Below are positions 24,581-32,445 of a stretch of 38,698 nt of DNA, in pieces. Location: assembly GCA_002748705.1 (NCBI GenBank), contig PDSZ01000022.1, positions 1-38,698 on the forward strand. The letters are read 5' to 3'. A program made the position numbers and the translations under genes. Numbering within the stretch: position 1 is the first letter of the stretch; each line of letters opens with the position of its first letter. Under the pieces are notes generated by a model. It searched no databases. It was not told where the DNA came from and saw only the letters and a program-made list of their open reading frames with translations. This DNA is from Candidatus Fermentibacterota bacterium. GTDB lineage: Bacteria > Fermentibacterota > Fermentibacteria > Fermentibacterales > Fermentibacteraceae.

Positions 24581-24761
24581 GGATCAGCAGCCAGCGTCAG
24601 TTCATCGATGGTCTGATCATGCTGATATCCGCGGGTTGGTTACCGCATTTCATCTGTTCGTCTGGGGTTACCTCACTCTAACACCTTGCATACGAATAAG
24701 ATCACGCACATAACCCGATCGAGGATTTCCCATACCTGATGAAAACACCAGCTGCTGATCC
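24581..24761 (-). ncRNA. Candidate guide (seek/bridge) RNA region of the IS element
   Basis: Directly after the transposase stop, GGATCAGCAGC (minus strand, 24761-24751) is perfectly complementary to GCTGCTGATCC (24591-24581), closing a 181-nt segment. Inside are smaller pairings (ATCAGCA with TGCTGAT, GCGG with CCGC) and two copies of GGTAACC. It contains no convincing ORF. IS110/IS1111 transposases use a structured RNA from their noncoding end to choose target and donor DNA; location and structure fit. Exact RNA ends and guide loops are not determined. Confidence 0.4.
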
Positions 24762-24766
24762 ATTCG

Positions 24767-25852
24767 TTATATACTCTGTCCTATTGCCCAGATAAACCCT
24801 GCGAGTTCTCGCGCAACTGCAACGCAGACTTTGTTTTTAGGCTTGCCATTCATGAGAAGTCTCATGTATTTACGGTGCAGTCTCTCCTGAGCTTTCCAAG
24901 CAATGTCCTGAACTTTCTTCGGAAGCCCCTCACTTCTGAGCCTGATATCTCTGGATTTACTGGGGCGATGCCTGTAGTGCCAGGCTGCTTCAACAAGCAG
25001 TCTTCTCACAATGACATTCCCGCATCTGGTAATTGAGCCTCTTTTTTCTCTTTGGCCGGAAGAGTATTCACCAGGTACGAGACCTACATATGACATGAAC
25101 TTCCCTGCAGCTGGGAAACGCCTTAAATCACCAACTTTGGCGGCTATTGCCACAGCTGACAGAAAGGCAATTCCTCTCAATCCCTGAAGACAATCGACCA
25201 GTTTGCTTTGCTTCCAGGAGCCACTGTGTAACTTGAGATCCTCACCTATGTTGGATACCCTTTCATCAAGCAACTCAACATGCCTCAGATAGTCTGAAAG
25301 GGTGATGTTATCTGCTTCTTCGGTGAATCTCTGAGAGCGTATCCATGTGAGATGACTCCTGATCCAGTGAGTTTTTCGTGGATAGCTTCGCCCTTTACGC
25401 AGTAAGAACTGATTAAGCTGCTGCCTGGCTTTCTGTCTGGCTATCCTGGCGTCCTCTCTGAGTCTTACCAGATTCCTGATACTCTCAGTAGTTTCATCAG
25501 GTACCCATACCTCAGTGAGATCTCCAGAACGAAGGTAGTGGGCGAGATTCTCTGCATCAAGCCTGTCAGTCTTTACCCTTTTACCACTCTGCCTGGGAAT
25601 CATCGAAGGAGCTATCACCCTGCAGTCTATCCCTGCATCTGTAAGTGCACGGTATACCGTGTATCCACCAGGTCCGGCCTCATAGCAGCATTTGACTGCA
25701 GATTTTGGACCAAGTCTGTTGATCTGTTTGATCAACTTACCGTTTTCACTTTGAATAGATGTGAAAAACCTTGCAGGAGAACGGCCTTCCTCAGCAACAG
25801 CAATCTTGATACTCTCCTTATGGACATCAAGACCCACATATCTTATTAACAC
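24767..25852 (-). CDS. IS110-family (DEDD) transposase
   Basis: A 361-residue, apparently full-length recombinase. The N-terminal RuvC-like DEDD domain shows YVGLDVHK (Asp8 region), CYEAGPGG, and KTDRLDAENLAHYL. The middle is coiled coil, and the C-terminal Transposase_20 domain has LRGIAFLSAVAIAAKVGDL and YVGLVPGEYSSGQ with the candidate catalytic Ser, then GSITRCGN. It starts at GTG 25850-25852; the GGTGG ribosome site lies in a stem that can sequester it. It acts on DNA with a guide RNA. No frameshift or stop, so the element may be active. Confidence 0.92.
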   Translation of the reverse strand: MLIRYVGLDVHKESIKIAVAEEGRSPARFFTSIQSENGKLIKQINRLGPKSAVKCCYEAGPGGYTVYRALTDAGIDCRVIAPSMIPRQSGKRVKTDRLDAENLAHYLRSGDLTEVWVPDETTESIRNLVRLREDARIARQKARQQLNQFLLRKGRSYPRKTHWIRSHLTWIRSQRFTEEADNITLSDYLRHVELLDERVSNIGEDLKLHSGSWKQSKLVDCLQGLRGIAFLSAVAIAAKVGDLRRFPAAGKFMSYVGLVPGEYSSGQREKRGSITRCGNVIVRRLLVEAAWHYRHRPSKSRDIRLRSEGLPKKVQDIAWKAQERLHRKYMRLLMNGKPKNKVCVAVARELAGFIWAIGQSI

Positions 25853-25854
25853 AA

Positions 25855-25920
25855 TGGACCACCCTTCTGGATGAGATTATCTGACAAGGGTAAGGTACCC
25901 TGATCAGAGGCGGTGGTCCA
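25855..25920 (-). promoter_or_regulatory. Long hairpin covering the transposase ribosome site
   Basis: TGGACCACC (25855-25863, plus strand) and GGTGGTCCA (25912-25920) are perfect complements; inside, AGGGTA (25887-25892) and TACCCT (25896-25901) pair around a 3-base loop. On a transcript entering from outside the element the GGGTGG ribosome site would be paired, which would limit transposase translation. The outer arm shares seven bases with the IS inverted repeat. Confidence 0.45.
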
Positions 25921-26014
25921 ACCATTATGTCTAAACAAAGTTCAGGGTGTATCCGCACATGTCACTTTTCAGCAGTAACAGCAACAGAGCATCCTCCAAC
26001 AGCAGGAAATAACA

Positions 26015-27271
26015 CTAGATCACAGTATCGTCCGGAACAGATACTCCCTTTGGTATCACTATGATGCCATCCCTTATGTAAATACCCTGCTCTTCACTGT
26101 CCATTGTTTCCAGATTATCCTTGTTGATAAGCTTCACCCTGTTGCCTATTCTTACATTCTTATCCAGAATGGCGTGGGATATTTCGCAATCTGAACCTAT
26201 GCCAAGCGGAGTACTCTCCCCCTTGTCCTTGTTGTGACCTCGCCAGAAGTCAGCACCCATAACTACAGAATCATTTATGACAGTGCCCTTACCTACATAG
26301 CTTCTGATTCCTATTATGGAATTACTTATTGTGGAACCTTCAATATCAGATGCGCCGCAAACTATTGCATTGTCAAGCCTGCAGTCCCTGATTCGTGCTC
26401 CAGGCAGAGCCCTTGCTCTGGTGTAGAGAGGAGTAAAAACCGAGTAAAGATCAAAGTCCGGCTTTGGTTTGGCCATATCAATATTTGCCTTGAAGAAGCT
26501 ACTTATGGTTCCAATGTCAGACCAGTATCCCTGAAATGGGTAGGAGGTAACCTTGTAACGCTGAATTGATCCCGGAATAATCTCCTTGCCAAAATCAGTT
26601 TTGTCCTTGTCTTCATCAAGGAGTATTCTCTTCAGTACCTCCGGCTTGAAAAGATAAATGCCCATGCTGCCAAGAAAAGGCCGTTCATCTGTAACTCCCT
26701 GCTGATCGCTTTTGAGTTCCGACAGCAGTTCAGGAGAAGGCTTTTCAGTAAATCCGGTAACGATACCTTCAGTGTTAACCTGCATTATTCCAAGCCCTGG
26801 AGCTTCCTGTGCAGCAACAGGCTTGGTGGCAATGCTGATATCAGCATCGGAATCCTTGAACTCCTCTATAAACTTCCTGAAATCCATTCTGTAAAGCTGG
26901 TCTCCTGAAAGGATTAGCACCACATCAGGCTTCTGAGAAAGTATATGAACAAGACACTGCCTTACTGCATCTGCTGTTCCCTGAAACCAGTTCATGTTCT
27001 GGGGAGTCTGCTCTGCAGCAAGAATTGATACGAAACCGTCACTGAACCTGTCAAACCTGTAGGTCTGGCCCACATGCCTGTTAAGACTTTCACTGTTGTA
27101 CTGGGTAAGCACAAGTATCTTCCTTATACCATTGTTCACACAGTTCGAAACAGGTATGTCGATAAGCCGATACTTACCGCCAATGGGAACAGCCGGTTTA
27201 CTTCTGTGAAGGGTTAACGGAAAAAGCCTGGTACCCCTGCCTCCACCGAGAACTACTGATACAACAGCCAT
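26015..27271 (-). CDS. glgC: Glucose-1-phosphate adenylyltransferase
   Basis: A 418-residue enzyme making ADP-glucose for glycogen. Nucleotide site GGGRGTRLFPLT at residues 9-20, the conserved SKPAVPIGGKYRLIDIPVSN, then FQGTADAVRQ and DQLYRMDF (sugar binding), and a C-terminal left-handed beta helix (about residue 290 onwards) ending in IRDGIIVIPKGVSVPD. The form resembles plant/cyanobacterial GlgC. ATG is preceded by AAAGGAGAG. It is a single gene divergent from the DUF2089 gene; no other glycogen gene is in view. Confidence 0.93.
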   Translation of the reverse strand: MAVVSVVLGGGRGTRLFPLTLHRSKPAVPIGGKYRLIDIPVSNCVNNGIRKILVLTQYNSESLNRHVGQTYRFDRFSDGFVSILAAEQTPQNMNWFQGTADAVRQCLVHILSQKPDVVLILSGDQLYRMDFRKFIEEFKDSDADISIATKPVAAQEAPGLGIMQVNTEGIVTGFTEKPSPELLSELKSDQQGVTDERPFLGSMGIYLFKPEVLKRILLDEDKDKTDFGKEIIPGSIQRYKVTSYPFQGYWSDIGTISSFFKANIDMAKPKPDFDLYSVFTPLYTRARALPGARIRDCRLDNAIVCGASDIEGSTISNSIIGIRSYVGKGTVINDSVVMGADFWRGHNKDKGESTPLGIGSDCEISHAILDKNVRIGNRVKLINKDNLETMDSEEQGIYIRDGIIVIPKGVSVPDDTVI

Positions 27272-27385
27272 GCCACTCTCCTTTAACGCCGAAATTCAAC
27301 CTGTACTTAAATAGGTAACATTTCTACGCTCCAGTCAATGACGGAAAAGAACAAGAAACTACCTTAATATTTTTAAACTCTAACC

Positions 27386-27412
27386 TTGACATTCTTAATT
27401 TTCTATTATGTT
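27386..27412 (+). promoter_or_regulatory. Possible promoter of the DUF2089 operon
   Basis: A perfect -35, TTGACA at 27386-27391, in an AT-rich tract. The -10 is ambiguous: TATGTT at 27407-27412 (15-bp spacer) or TGTTAG two bases later (17 bp). GGAGG lies near 27428, before the ATG. Confidence 0.4.
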
Positions 27413-27437
27413 AGTATTAGAAATTCGGAGGTAGAGA

Positions 27438-27785
27438 ATGAATATTGGTGACATCAGATGTCCGTCATGCGGAAAAGCTATGAAACCGGTAAAGCTCCAT
27501 TGTGACTCATGCGAGTTGTGGCTGGAGGGGAAATTCCAGTCAGATCTGCTCTTTTCCCTTTCCTCTGAAGACATTGCCCTGACCATTGCTTTCATCAGAA
27601 GCTACGGATCAATCAAGAAACTTCAGGAAGCCCTTGGAGTCAGTTACCCTACTGCCAGAGCCAGGCTGGAAAAACTTGTCAACAAGCTTAATCAAACCAT
27701 GGAGGCAGCTCTTGAGCAAAACACCACACTGGACAGGCTGGACAGGGGAGAAATCTCAGTAGATGAAGCTTTGGAGGAGTTGTAA
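27438..27785 (+). CDS. DUF2089 family protein (zinc ribbon plus helix-turn-helix)
   Basis: A 115-residue protein. A zinc ribbon with CPSCG (about residues 8-12) and CDSC (22-25), followed by a winged-helix-like DNA-binding segment: FIRSYGSIKKLQEALGVSYPTARARLEKL, the pattern of DUF2089 regulators. The tail (RGEISVDEALEEL) resembles a SHOCT-like motif. Likely a small transcriptional regulator of the genes that follow; the signal is unknown. The stop overlaps the next start (TAATG). DUF2089 genes often stand beside SHOCT/YvlB-type envelope-stress proteins, as here. Confidence 0.8.
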   Translation: MNIGDIRCPSCGKAMKPVKLHCDSCELWLEGKFQSDLLFSLSSEDIALTIAFIRSYGSIKKLQEALGVSYPTARARLEKLVNKLNQTMEAALEQNTTLDRLDRGEISVDEALEEL

Positions 27786-28033
27786 TGCCTGCTTTCTTTC
27801 TTCTTATAAAAATAAGGAAGGTAATCATTCCTCTTCCATGGTTCATTCTATGGCTGCTCCTTCTGCCCCTTATTCCTGTGGCAATTCTGATATCTCCTTT
27901 TTTCAGGGAAGCTGAATACAGGGTCATTCTCAGAAACGCGCACCTGGCATGGTGGACAACGGCAGCTCTGCATGGACTGAAGATAGATGTGAACAGCAAA
28001 GACGGAGAAACCGTCTTCTTGTCTTTCGTGTAA
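27785..28033 (+). CDS. Small membrane protein
   Basis: An 82-residue protein with one long hydrophobic stretch (about residues 16-39, PLPWFILWLLLLPLIPVAIL), so probably a single-pass or hairpin inner-membrane protein with a basic N-terminus. The C-terminal half (REAEYRVILRNAHLAWW) is polar. No family is recognised. It is coupled to the DUF2089 gene by a TAATG overlap and lies 10 bp before the SHOCT-like gene, so it probably works with both. Confidence 0.65.
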   Translation: MPAFFLLIKIRKVIIPLPWFILWLLLLPLIPVAILISPFFREAEYRVILRNAHLAWWTTAALHGLKIDVNSKDGETVFLSFV

Positions 28034-28043
28034 GGAGGAAGTG

Positions 28044-28448
28044 ATGAACAACCCCAGAATGAAGATTCTTGAGATGCTCGCAGAGGGCAAGATTGATGCA
28101 GATGAAGCTTCTGCTCTTCTGGAAAAGATAAACTCATCGGAGAAGGAGGCGGAAAGAGCAGTTGAACCGGAACCGTCCGGAAGAAAACCTCCAAGGTATC
28201 TCAGAATTGTTGTAGACAGTGCAGATGGCGACAAAGTCAATGTAAAGGTTCCCATGAGTCTGATAAAAACCGGAATAAAGCTGTCCGCTCTCATGCCGGA
28301 AGACGCTGCAGATGCGGTAAAGGATCATGGAATTGACCTTGGCGCACTGAGGGATCTGCCTGCAGATGAACTGGTTGAAGCTCTCAGGGAACTGGAAGTG
28401 GATGTTGACAGTGCAGACGGTGACACTGTAAGAGTATTCACCGAGTAG
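28044..28448 (+). CDS. SHOCT-like domain protein
   Basis: A 134-residue soluble protein. Residues 1-35 form the SHOCT/YvlB N-terminal helix pair (MKILEMLAEGKIDADEASAL LEK), after which a linker leads to the repeated RIVVDSADGDKVNVKVP and VDVDSADGDTVRVF patterns with a helical segment between (IDLGALRDLPADELVEAL). These are typical of small regulators found with DUF2089 or DUF4097 proteins. ATG 28044-28046 follows AAGGAGG; the preceding GTG is in frame but lies inside the spacer. Confidence 0.72.
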   Translation: MNNPRMKILEMLAEGKIDADEASALLEKINSSEKEAERAVEPEPSGRKPPRYLRIVVDSADGDKVNVKVPMSLIKTGIKLSALMPEDAADAVKDHGIDLGALRDLPADELVEALRELEVDVDSADGDTVRVFTE

Positions 28449-28502
28449 GATTTTTTTGTAGATTAGTTTTTACACAGCAACACTTAAACAGGGGTCGGTA
28501 AC

Positions 28503-29492
28503 ATGAAGATAGCACTTGCAGGTCAGCCTGGATGCGGAAGATCCACTCTTTACAGGGCACTGGCTGAAAACCCCCTGGCAGACACTGGAAAGCCTCTTAC
28601 AGTACATGTTCCCGACCCCAGAATTGATTTTCTGAAAGAACACTGGCAACCGAAAAGCGTCGTTGCCGCCGATGTAACATTCACCGATGTCCCATCTCCT
28701 TCTTTCAGCCCTAAAAATATGTCGGCAGTCAAGGAAGCCACCGCTCTGGCATTTGTTCTTGACAACTACGCCCTGGGCAACCTGGAAGAGGCATTTCTGA
28801 AGAACGAATCCGAGCTGATGATTTCCGACTTCTCAATAGCGGAAAAGAGGCTGGCCAGGCTACAAAAGGAAAGCAAGGGGAAATCACCTGAAGCCCGACT
28901 TCTGGCACAGGTGCTGGAAAAGCTGGAAAACGAGATCCCTCTCAGGCAGATGGAACTCACTGAACAGGAAGAAGCTATCATATCTCCCTACGCCTTTGCT
29001 TCACTGAAACCACTTCTGGTTATCTCAAACAGATCAGGTAAAGGGGTTGCCGATGAAACCAGTGCTGTAAAACTTGCCGAAGAACACGGCGGTTCTTTTC
29101 TGGGCATCGACAGCGGTTTTGAACTTGAACTGGCAGAAATTCCTGAAGATGAACGAGGCGAGTTTCTGGAATCAATGGGCTTCACCGCATCAGGCAGAGA
29201 CAGGCTCCTCGCTGAAGCCTATTCTCTTCTTGACCTCATCAGCTTTCTGACAATGGGAAAAGACGAGGTAAGAGCCTGGCCCATCAAGAGGGGCAGTACA
29301 GCACTGGAAGCCGCCGGCACAATCCATTCCGATCTTGCCAGAGGGTTCATTAGAGCCCAGGTGATTCCCTACGAGCTTTTCAAGCGCACCCCTGATGAAA
29401 CCACACTGAGAAAAACCGGTGAGATAGGCCTTCAGGGGAAGGACTACATCGTTCAGGACGGAGACATACTGGAAATCAAGTTCTCTGTCTGA
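28503..29492 (+). CDS. YchF-related GTPase-like protein with TGS domain
   Basis: A 329-residue relative of YchF (OLA1), an Obg-family P-loop ATPase that binds ribosomes. The P-loop is GQPGCGRST (residues 6-14). The middle helical region (FSIAEKRLARLQKESKGKS) and C-terminal TGS domain (VRAWPIKRGS, AAGTIHSDLARGFIRA, LQGKDYIVQDGDILEIKFS) closely match YchF. Yet the G3 DxxG position reads DVPSPS and the protein is about 30 residues shorter than YchF. So it may be a second, divergent family member. GGGG upstream of ATG is a weak ribosome site. It converges on the DUF4276 gene with no gap. Confidence 0.78.
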   Translation: MKIALAGQPGCGRSTLYRALAENPLADTGKPLTVHVPDPRIDFLKEHWQPKSVVAADVTFTDVPSPSFSPKNMSAVKEATALAFVLDNYALGNLEEAFLKNESELMISDFSIAEKRLARLQKESKGKSPEARLLAQVLEKLENEIPLRQMELTEQEEAIISPYAFASLKPLLVISNRSGKGVADETSAVKLAEEHGGSFLGIDSGFELELAEIPEDERGEFLESMGFTASGRDRLLAEAYSLLDLISFLTMGKDEVRAWPIKRGSTALEAAGTIHSDLARGFIRAQVIPYELFKRTPDETTLRKTGEIGLQGKDYIVQDGDILEIKFSV

Positions 29493-30167
29493 TCAGAGAG
29501 ACTCAAGTCGATTCAACCAGTCTGAAAAGTGAGAGCATCGATTTCTCATCAAATCCAGACCTATACTCTCTGCTATGAGAGTACCAGCTGTAACTTTATC
29601 GTACTCAGGTATGATACTCATTATCCGTTTTGAAGGAGCTGTGTTTTCACCATCATCAATCAGCTCAGGATTATCATTGTGATCCACAACGATTTGCTTT
29701 AATTCCTGTACGATCCCATTCTCAAAGTAAACATCAGAGAAAAACGATACATCTGAGAAAAGCAGAGTCTCGAACTCGTAAAGCTGAATGTAAGGAAAGA
29801 AACGGTGATCATTTATGTCTGCAGAAAACGCGTCTTCAACTATTCTGATTCTGCTGTATGGATCTGAAACACCAGTGGCCTCCTTCATACCGGGAAAGTC
29901 GTCTGGAAGAGCATACAGATCAAACATCGTAGTGAATCTGCAATCATCCCTTTTCTGTTCCTTCATCCATATCAAAATGTCATCTTTCACAGTCTGATAA
30001 GCAGCGGTGCGTCTGAAACCGCCTCTGTGTTCTTTCTTCTTATCCCTGCTTGTAAGAACCAGTCGGCTACAGGGGAAAACATCCCTGTCAGAAAGGTAAC
30101 CTCTCATAACGCGATCAACGAATTCCTTCTCCGTCTGTCCTTCAACTGTTATGTAGAGATGGATCAA
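29493..30167 (-). CDS. DUF4276 (RloB/TOPRIM-like) protein, partner of an ATPase
   Basis: A 224-residue protein of the DUF4276 group, a TOPRIM-like fold related to RloB. Near the N-terminus is YITVEGQTEKEFV with the conserved Glu, then FTTMFDLYALPDDFPG (acidic pair) and IQLYEFETLLFSD, as expected for a metal-dependent nuclease-like site. The preferred start is TTG 30165-30167, which overlaps the ATPase stop in TTGA and has GGAGG upstream; an ATG at 30200 is in frame. With the ATPase upstream it matches a two-gene AbiL/RloAB-like defence layout, in which the ATPase controls the TOPRIM effector. That function is inference. Confidence 0.75.
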   Translation of the reverse strand: MIHLYITVEGQTEKEFVDRVMRGYLSDRDVFPCSRLVLTSRDKKKEHRGGFRRTAAYQTVKDDILIWMKEQKRDDCRFTTMFDLYALPDDFPGMKEATGVSDPYSRIRIVEDAFSADINDHRFFPYIQLYEFETLLFSDVSFFSDVYFENGIVQELKQIVVDHNDNPELIDDGENTAPSKRIMSIIPEYDKVTAGTLIAESIGLDLMRNRCSHFSDWLNRLESL

Positions 30168-31297
30168 CCTGGCTGCCCTCCGAACACATTCTTCTCCCAT
30201 ATCTCAGAAAGACTGTAAGACTCCAGCCAATCGGAAAGGGTTTCCTGATCCAATCTTCTGAAGACTGATCTACCGTGAAGCTCATCCCGTTCAACAACAA
30301 CAATCTCTGATGGATCAAACTCATCCACCAATCTGGTTGACTGTGTCGCCAGTATAACCTGCGAATGCTTTGATGCCAGTCTGATCATTCCTGAGAGAGC
30401 TGAAATCGCTGAAGGGTGAAGACCAAGCTCAGGTTCGTCCAGAACAATCACTTCAGGGAGCGACTTCTCCGGCTGCAGGAGAAGCGCGGCCAGTGATATA
30501 AACCTCAGCGATCCATCGGAAAGCTGGCCAGGACTGAAAAGGTAGTCCTGACCAGCCTCTTTCCAGTTCAAGGCTATGTAATCCTTGTTCAATACAGAGG
30601 GTGACAGTTCAAAGTCATGCATCTGAGGCATGACTTTCTTAATGAATTTGATGAGCCGTGCGTAATACTTCTCAGTATCCCTGCCGGTCTTCATTGCATA
30701 AAGGAAAGCCGCCAGGTTCCCTGCGTTGCTTCTCAAGTACTTATTGTCTTCGATATACCCATGATTGCGCACTTTTGCAGTTGATGTCGTGTCATTGAAC
30801 TGGAAAACTTTGCAGTGGCTAAGAGCATTGTAGACAATCCTGGAAGTTAGATTATTGTCACGGCTTTCAATTAGCTGGCTCTCTTTATGTCCAGCTCCCA
30901 GTGTATGCACTAATGGTGAATTATCTTCACTACTTTTCCATGACACTTTCTCGTCAGTGAATATCAGTGTGTCACCACTTGCGTGGGCAAGCGAAAAAGA
31001 ATATCTGTTCTCACCACCGGTTGAGTACCTGAAAACTAACTCAGCCTCCATTCTGGAAGTGACAGATGAACCGTAGTGCAGGATGGAATCCGCATACCCC
31101 TGCCGCCCGATGTAATCCTGCAGCGCTCCTGTACGCATATAATTCAGCAGCTTGAAGAAAGAAACACAATTGCTTTTACCTGAGCCATTCGCCCCTATCA
31201 GCACGGTTACATCACCGAAGTCAATTCGCTGTCCTTCTCTGTCGAAAGACTTGTAACCCTTAACATCAATACTGCAAAGTTTAAGACGACTATACAT
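30164..31297 (-). CDS. AAA_15/AAA_21 (RloA/OLD-like) ATPase of a defence-type pair
   Basis: A 377-residue SMC-like ABC ATPase. Walker A is LIGANGSGKSN (about residues 30-40); the signature region is FSPGQLSDGSLRFISL, Walker B VIVLDEPELGLHP and the switch His/Gln region QVILATQSTRLVDEF. These are the marks of the AAA_21/AAA_15 group linked to OLD, AbiL, Septu and retron-associated ATPases. Start ATG 31295-31297 has GGGGGA upstream; an earlier GTG is in frame. It is co-translated with the DUF4276 gene. Such ATPases usually sense infection and hold a nuclease partner; nothing in the window says what is sensed. Confidence 0.85.
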   Translation of the reverse strand: MYSRLKLCSIDVKGYKSFDREGQRIDFGDVTVLIGANGSGKSNCVSFFKLLNYMRTGALQDYIGRQGYADSILHYGSSVTSRMEAELVFRYSTGGENRYSFSLAHASGDTLIFTDEKVSWKSSEDNSPLVHTLGAGHKESQLIESRDNNLTSRIVYNALSHCKVFQFNDTTSTAKVRNHGYIEDNKYLRSNAGNLAAFLYAMKTGRDTEKYYARLIKFIKKVMPQMHDFELSPSVLNKDYIALNWKEAGQDYLFSPGQLSDGSLRFISLAALLLQPEKSLPEVIVLDEPELGLHPSAISALSGMIRLASKHSQVILATQSTRLVDEFDPSEIVVVERDELHGRSVFRRLDQETLSDWLESYSLSEIWEKNVFGGQPG

Positions 31298-31373
31298 CTG
31301 TCCCCCAATCCGGGTCAGCATAATCACAGACCCGTAGAAAAGACAAGTCCGTTTCTCCGCGCTTCACCAGGAT

Positions 31374-32276
31374 TCATTCTTGCTTCATCACGATCATCCG
31401 GTGAACCACAGCGCTCACCTCGGCTGCCCCTATGAAGATAACACACAACCAGTAGAGCCAGAACATGGTAACCATGATGCTGATAAATGAACCGTAAACA
31501 ACACCCCAGTCAGGAGCGCTTACTGTACGCATATAGACACTTGTTCCCAGACTGGCAAAAACCATTGCGAGAGCTGAAGTTGTGATACACATTTTAACAG
31601 ACATTCTTTTGTTGGGCCCTGCCCAGTAGAGCAGGAAGAACATAAGAAATGTAAAAGTCTCACTGAGTATTCGGGCAGTTATGCCGGATAGAGCAGGACC
31701 TATAACAGGCTGAGAAGTAAGGAACTCCCCTGCAGGTGTGTCAACTGCAAGCCTTGCTGCGATGGTAAAAACAGCAGCAAGAATGAAACAGACAGCAACC
31801 AGAACAGCCAGCAGAAAATCATAGAGTTTGCCAAGTACAATGTGCCTTCCAGGTGCTTCAAAAACCTTATCCAGAGCAGTTCTTACAGTTCCGAACAGTC
31901 TGCTCACCATCCACAGCAGAGTAACGAAACCTATGATGCTGATTGTGGATCTGCCGCCGAGAACTGCCTGTTCCAGATCTGAAATCAGATGTTCCGGAAC
32001 AAAGGGATTAAGTTCTGTAAGCCAGTTAATGAACTCTTCTCTGATAGAGATGTTGCCCATTACAGCAAATGCAGATATCTGAAAGATAAGAACAGTGAGA
32101 GGAATCAGCGTAACAAGAACATTAAAGGCTATAGCAGCTGCTCCGAAGAAAACATTATCTCTCCCCCACTCAACATACATTGCGTGAAAGAATGTACCTA
32201 CGGTCTTAAGAATCCGCATAAGGAATCTTGAAACTATCTGAAGTGTTTCTCTGCTGAAAAAACGATTGAAAGCCAT
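31374..32276 (-). CDS. YihY/BrkB family inner-membrane protein
   Basis: A 300-residue protein with about six transmembrane segments of the Virul_fac_BrkB (UPF0761) family, once misnamed RNase BN. The typical N-terminus (GAAAIAFNVLVTLIPLTVLI) and WMVSRLFGTVRTALDKVF match the family, and IMVTMFWLYWLCVIFIGAAEV near the end is the usual C-terminal segment. Physiological role is poorly known (envelope/transport suggested). ATG 32274-32276 with GAGG upstream. It is a single gene with its own likely promoter. Confidence 0.85.
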   Translation of the reverse strand: MAFNRFFSRETLQIVSRFLMRILKTVGTFFHAMYVEWGRDNVFFGAAAIAFNVLVTLIPLTVLIFQISAFAVMGNISIREEFINWLTELNPFVPEHLISDLEQAVLGGRSTISIIGFVTLLWMVSRLFGTVRTALDKVFEAPGRHIVLGKLYDFLLAVLVAVCFILAAVFTIAARLAVDTPAGEFLTSQPVIGPALSGITARILSETFTFLMFFLLYWAGPNKRMSVKMCITTSALAMVFASLGTSVYMRTVSAPDWGVVYGSFISIMVTMFWLYWLCVIFIGAAEVSAVVHRMIVMKQE

Positions 32277-32317
32277 CAACTACCTCTGAAAGAAACAACT
32301 GATTTCCCCGATGTACA

Positions 32318-32346
32318 ACTTCACAATGAACAGGGTCTTGTGTCAA
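32318..32346 (-). promoter_or_regulatory. Possible promoter of the BrkB-family gene
   Basis: Minus-strand TTGACA (32341-32346), 17 bp, TGAAGT (32318-32323), about 45 bp before the ATG. The -35 is perfect, the -10 weak. Confidence 0.35.
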
Positions 32347-32445
32347 GACCGGACACTGAAATGAGATTCCCCGTTCCTGCCTGTTCTTCCATATCTTATT
32401 CCAGACAGGGATGCATATCTGGAAAAAGCAGAAGATATCCATTAT

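Larger units (their letters stand above)
24524..25925 (-). mobile_element. IS110-family insertion sequence, IS1111-like, about 1.4 kb
   Basis: One transposase gene bounded by a perfect 12-bp inverted repeat: ATGGTTGGACCA at 24524-24535 and TGGTCCAACCAT at 25914-25925. Subterminal inverted repeats of this size are a mark of the IS1111 group; the exact ends lie a few bases outside. The noncoding space is about 230 bp after the transposase and 61 bp before it, the arrangement expected of IS1111 elements, whose guide RNA comes from the longer downstream side. The element sits between the 24160 gene and glgC and interrupts no recognisable gene. Confidence 0.72.

Noticed and set aside
24463..24595. 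Minus-strand peptide-like stretches (ADPLKKGKDKEQVNLH, and WSNHINRTIELFLGKAVSES in another frame)
   Set aside because: Short, in different frames, without starts, and spanning the IS inverted repeat; better explained by chance than by a gene.
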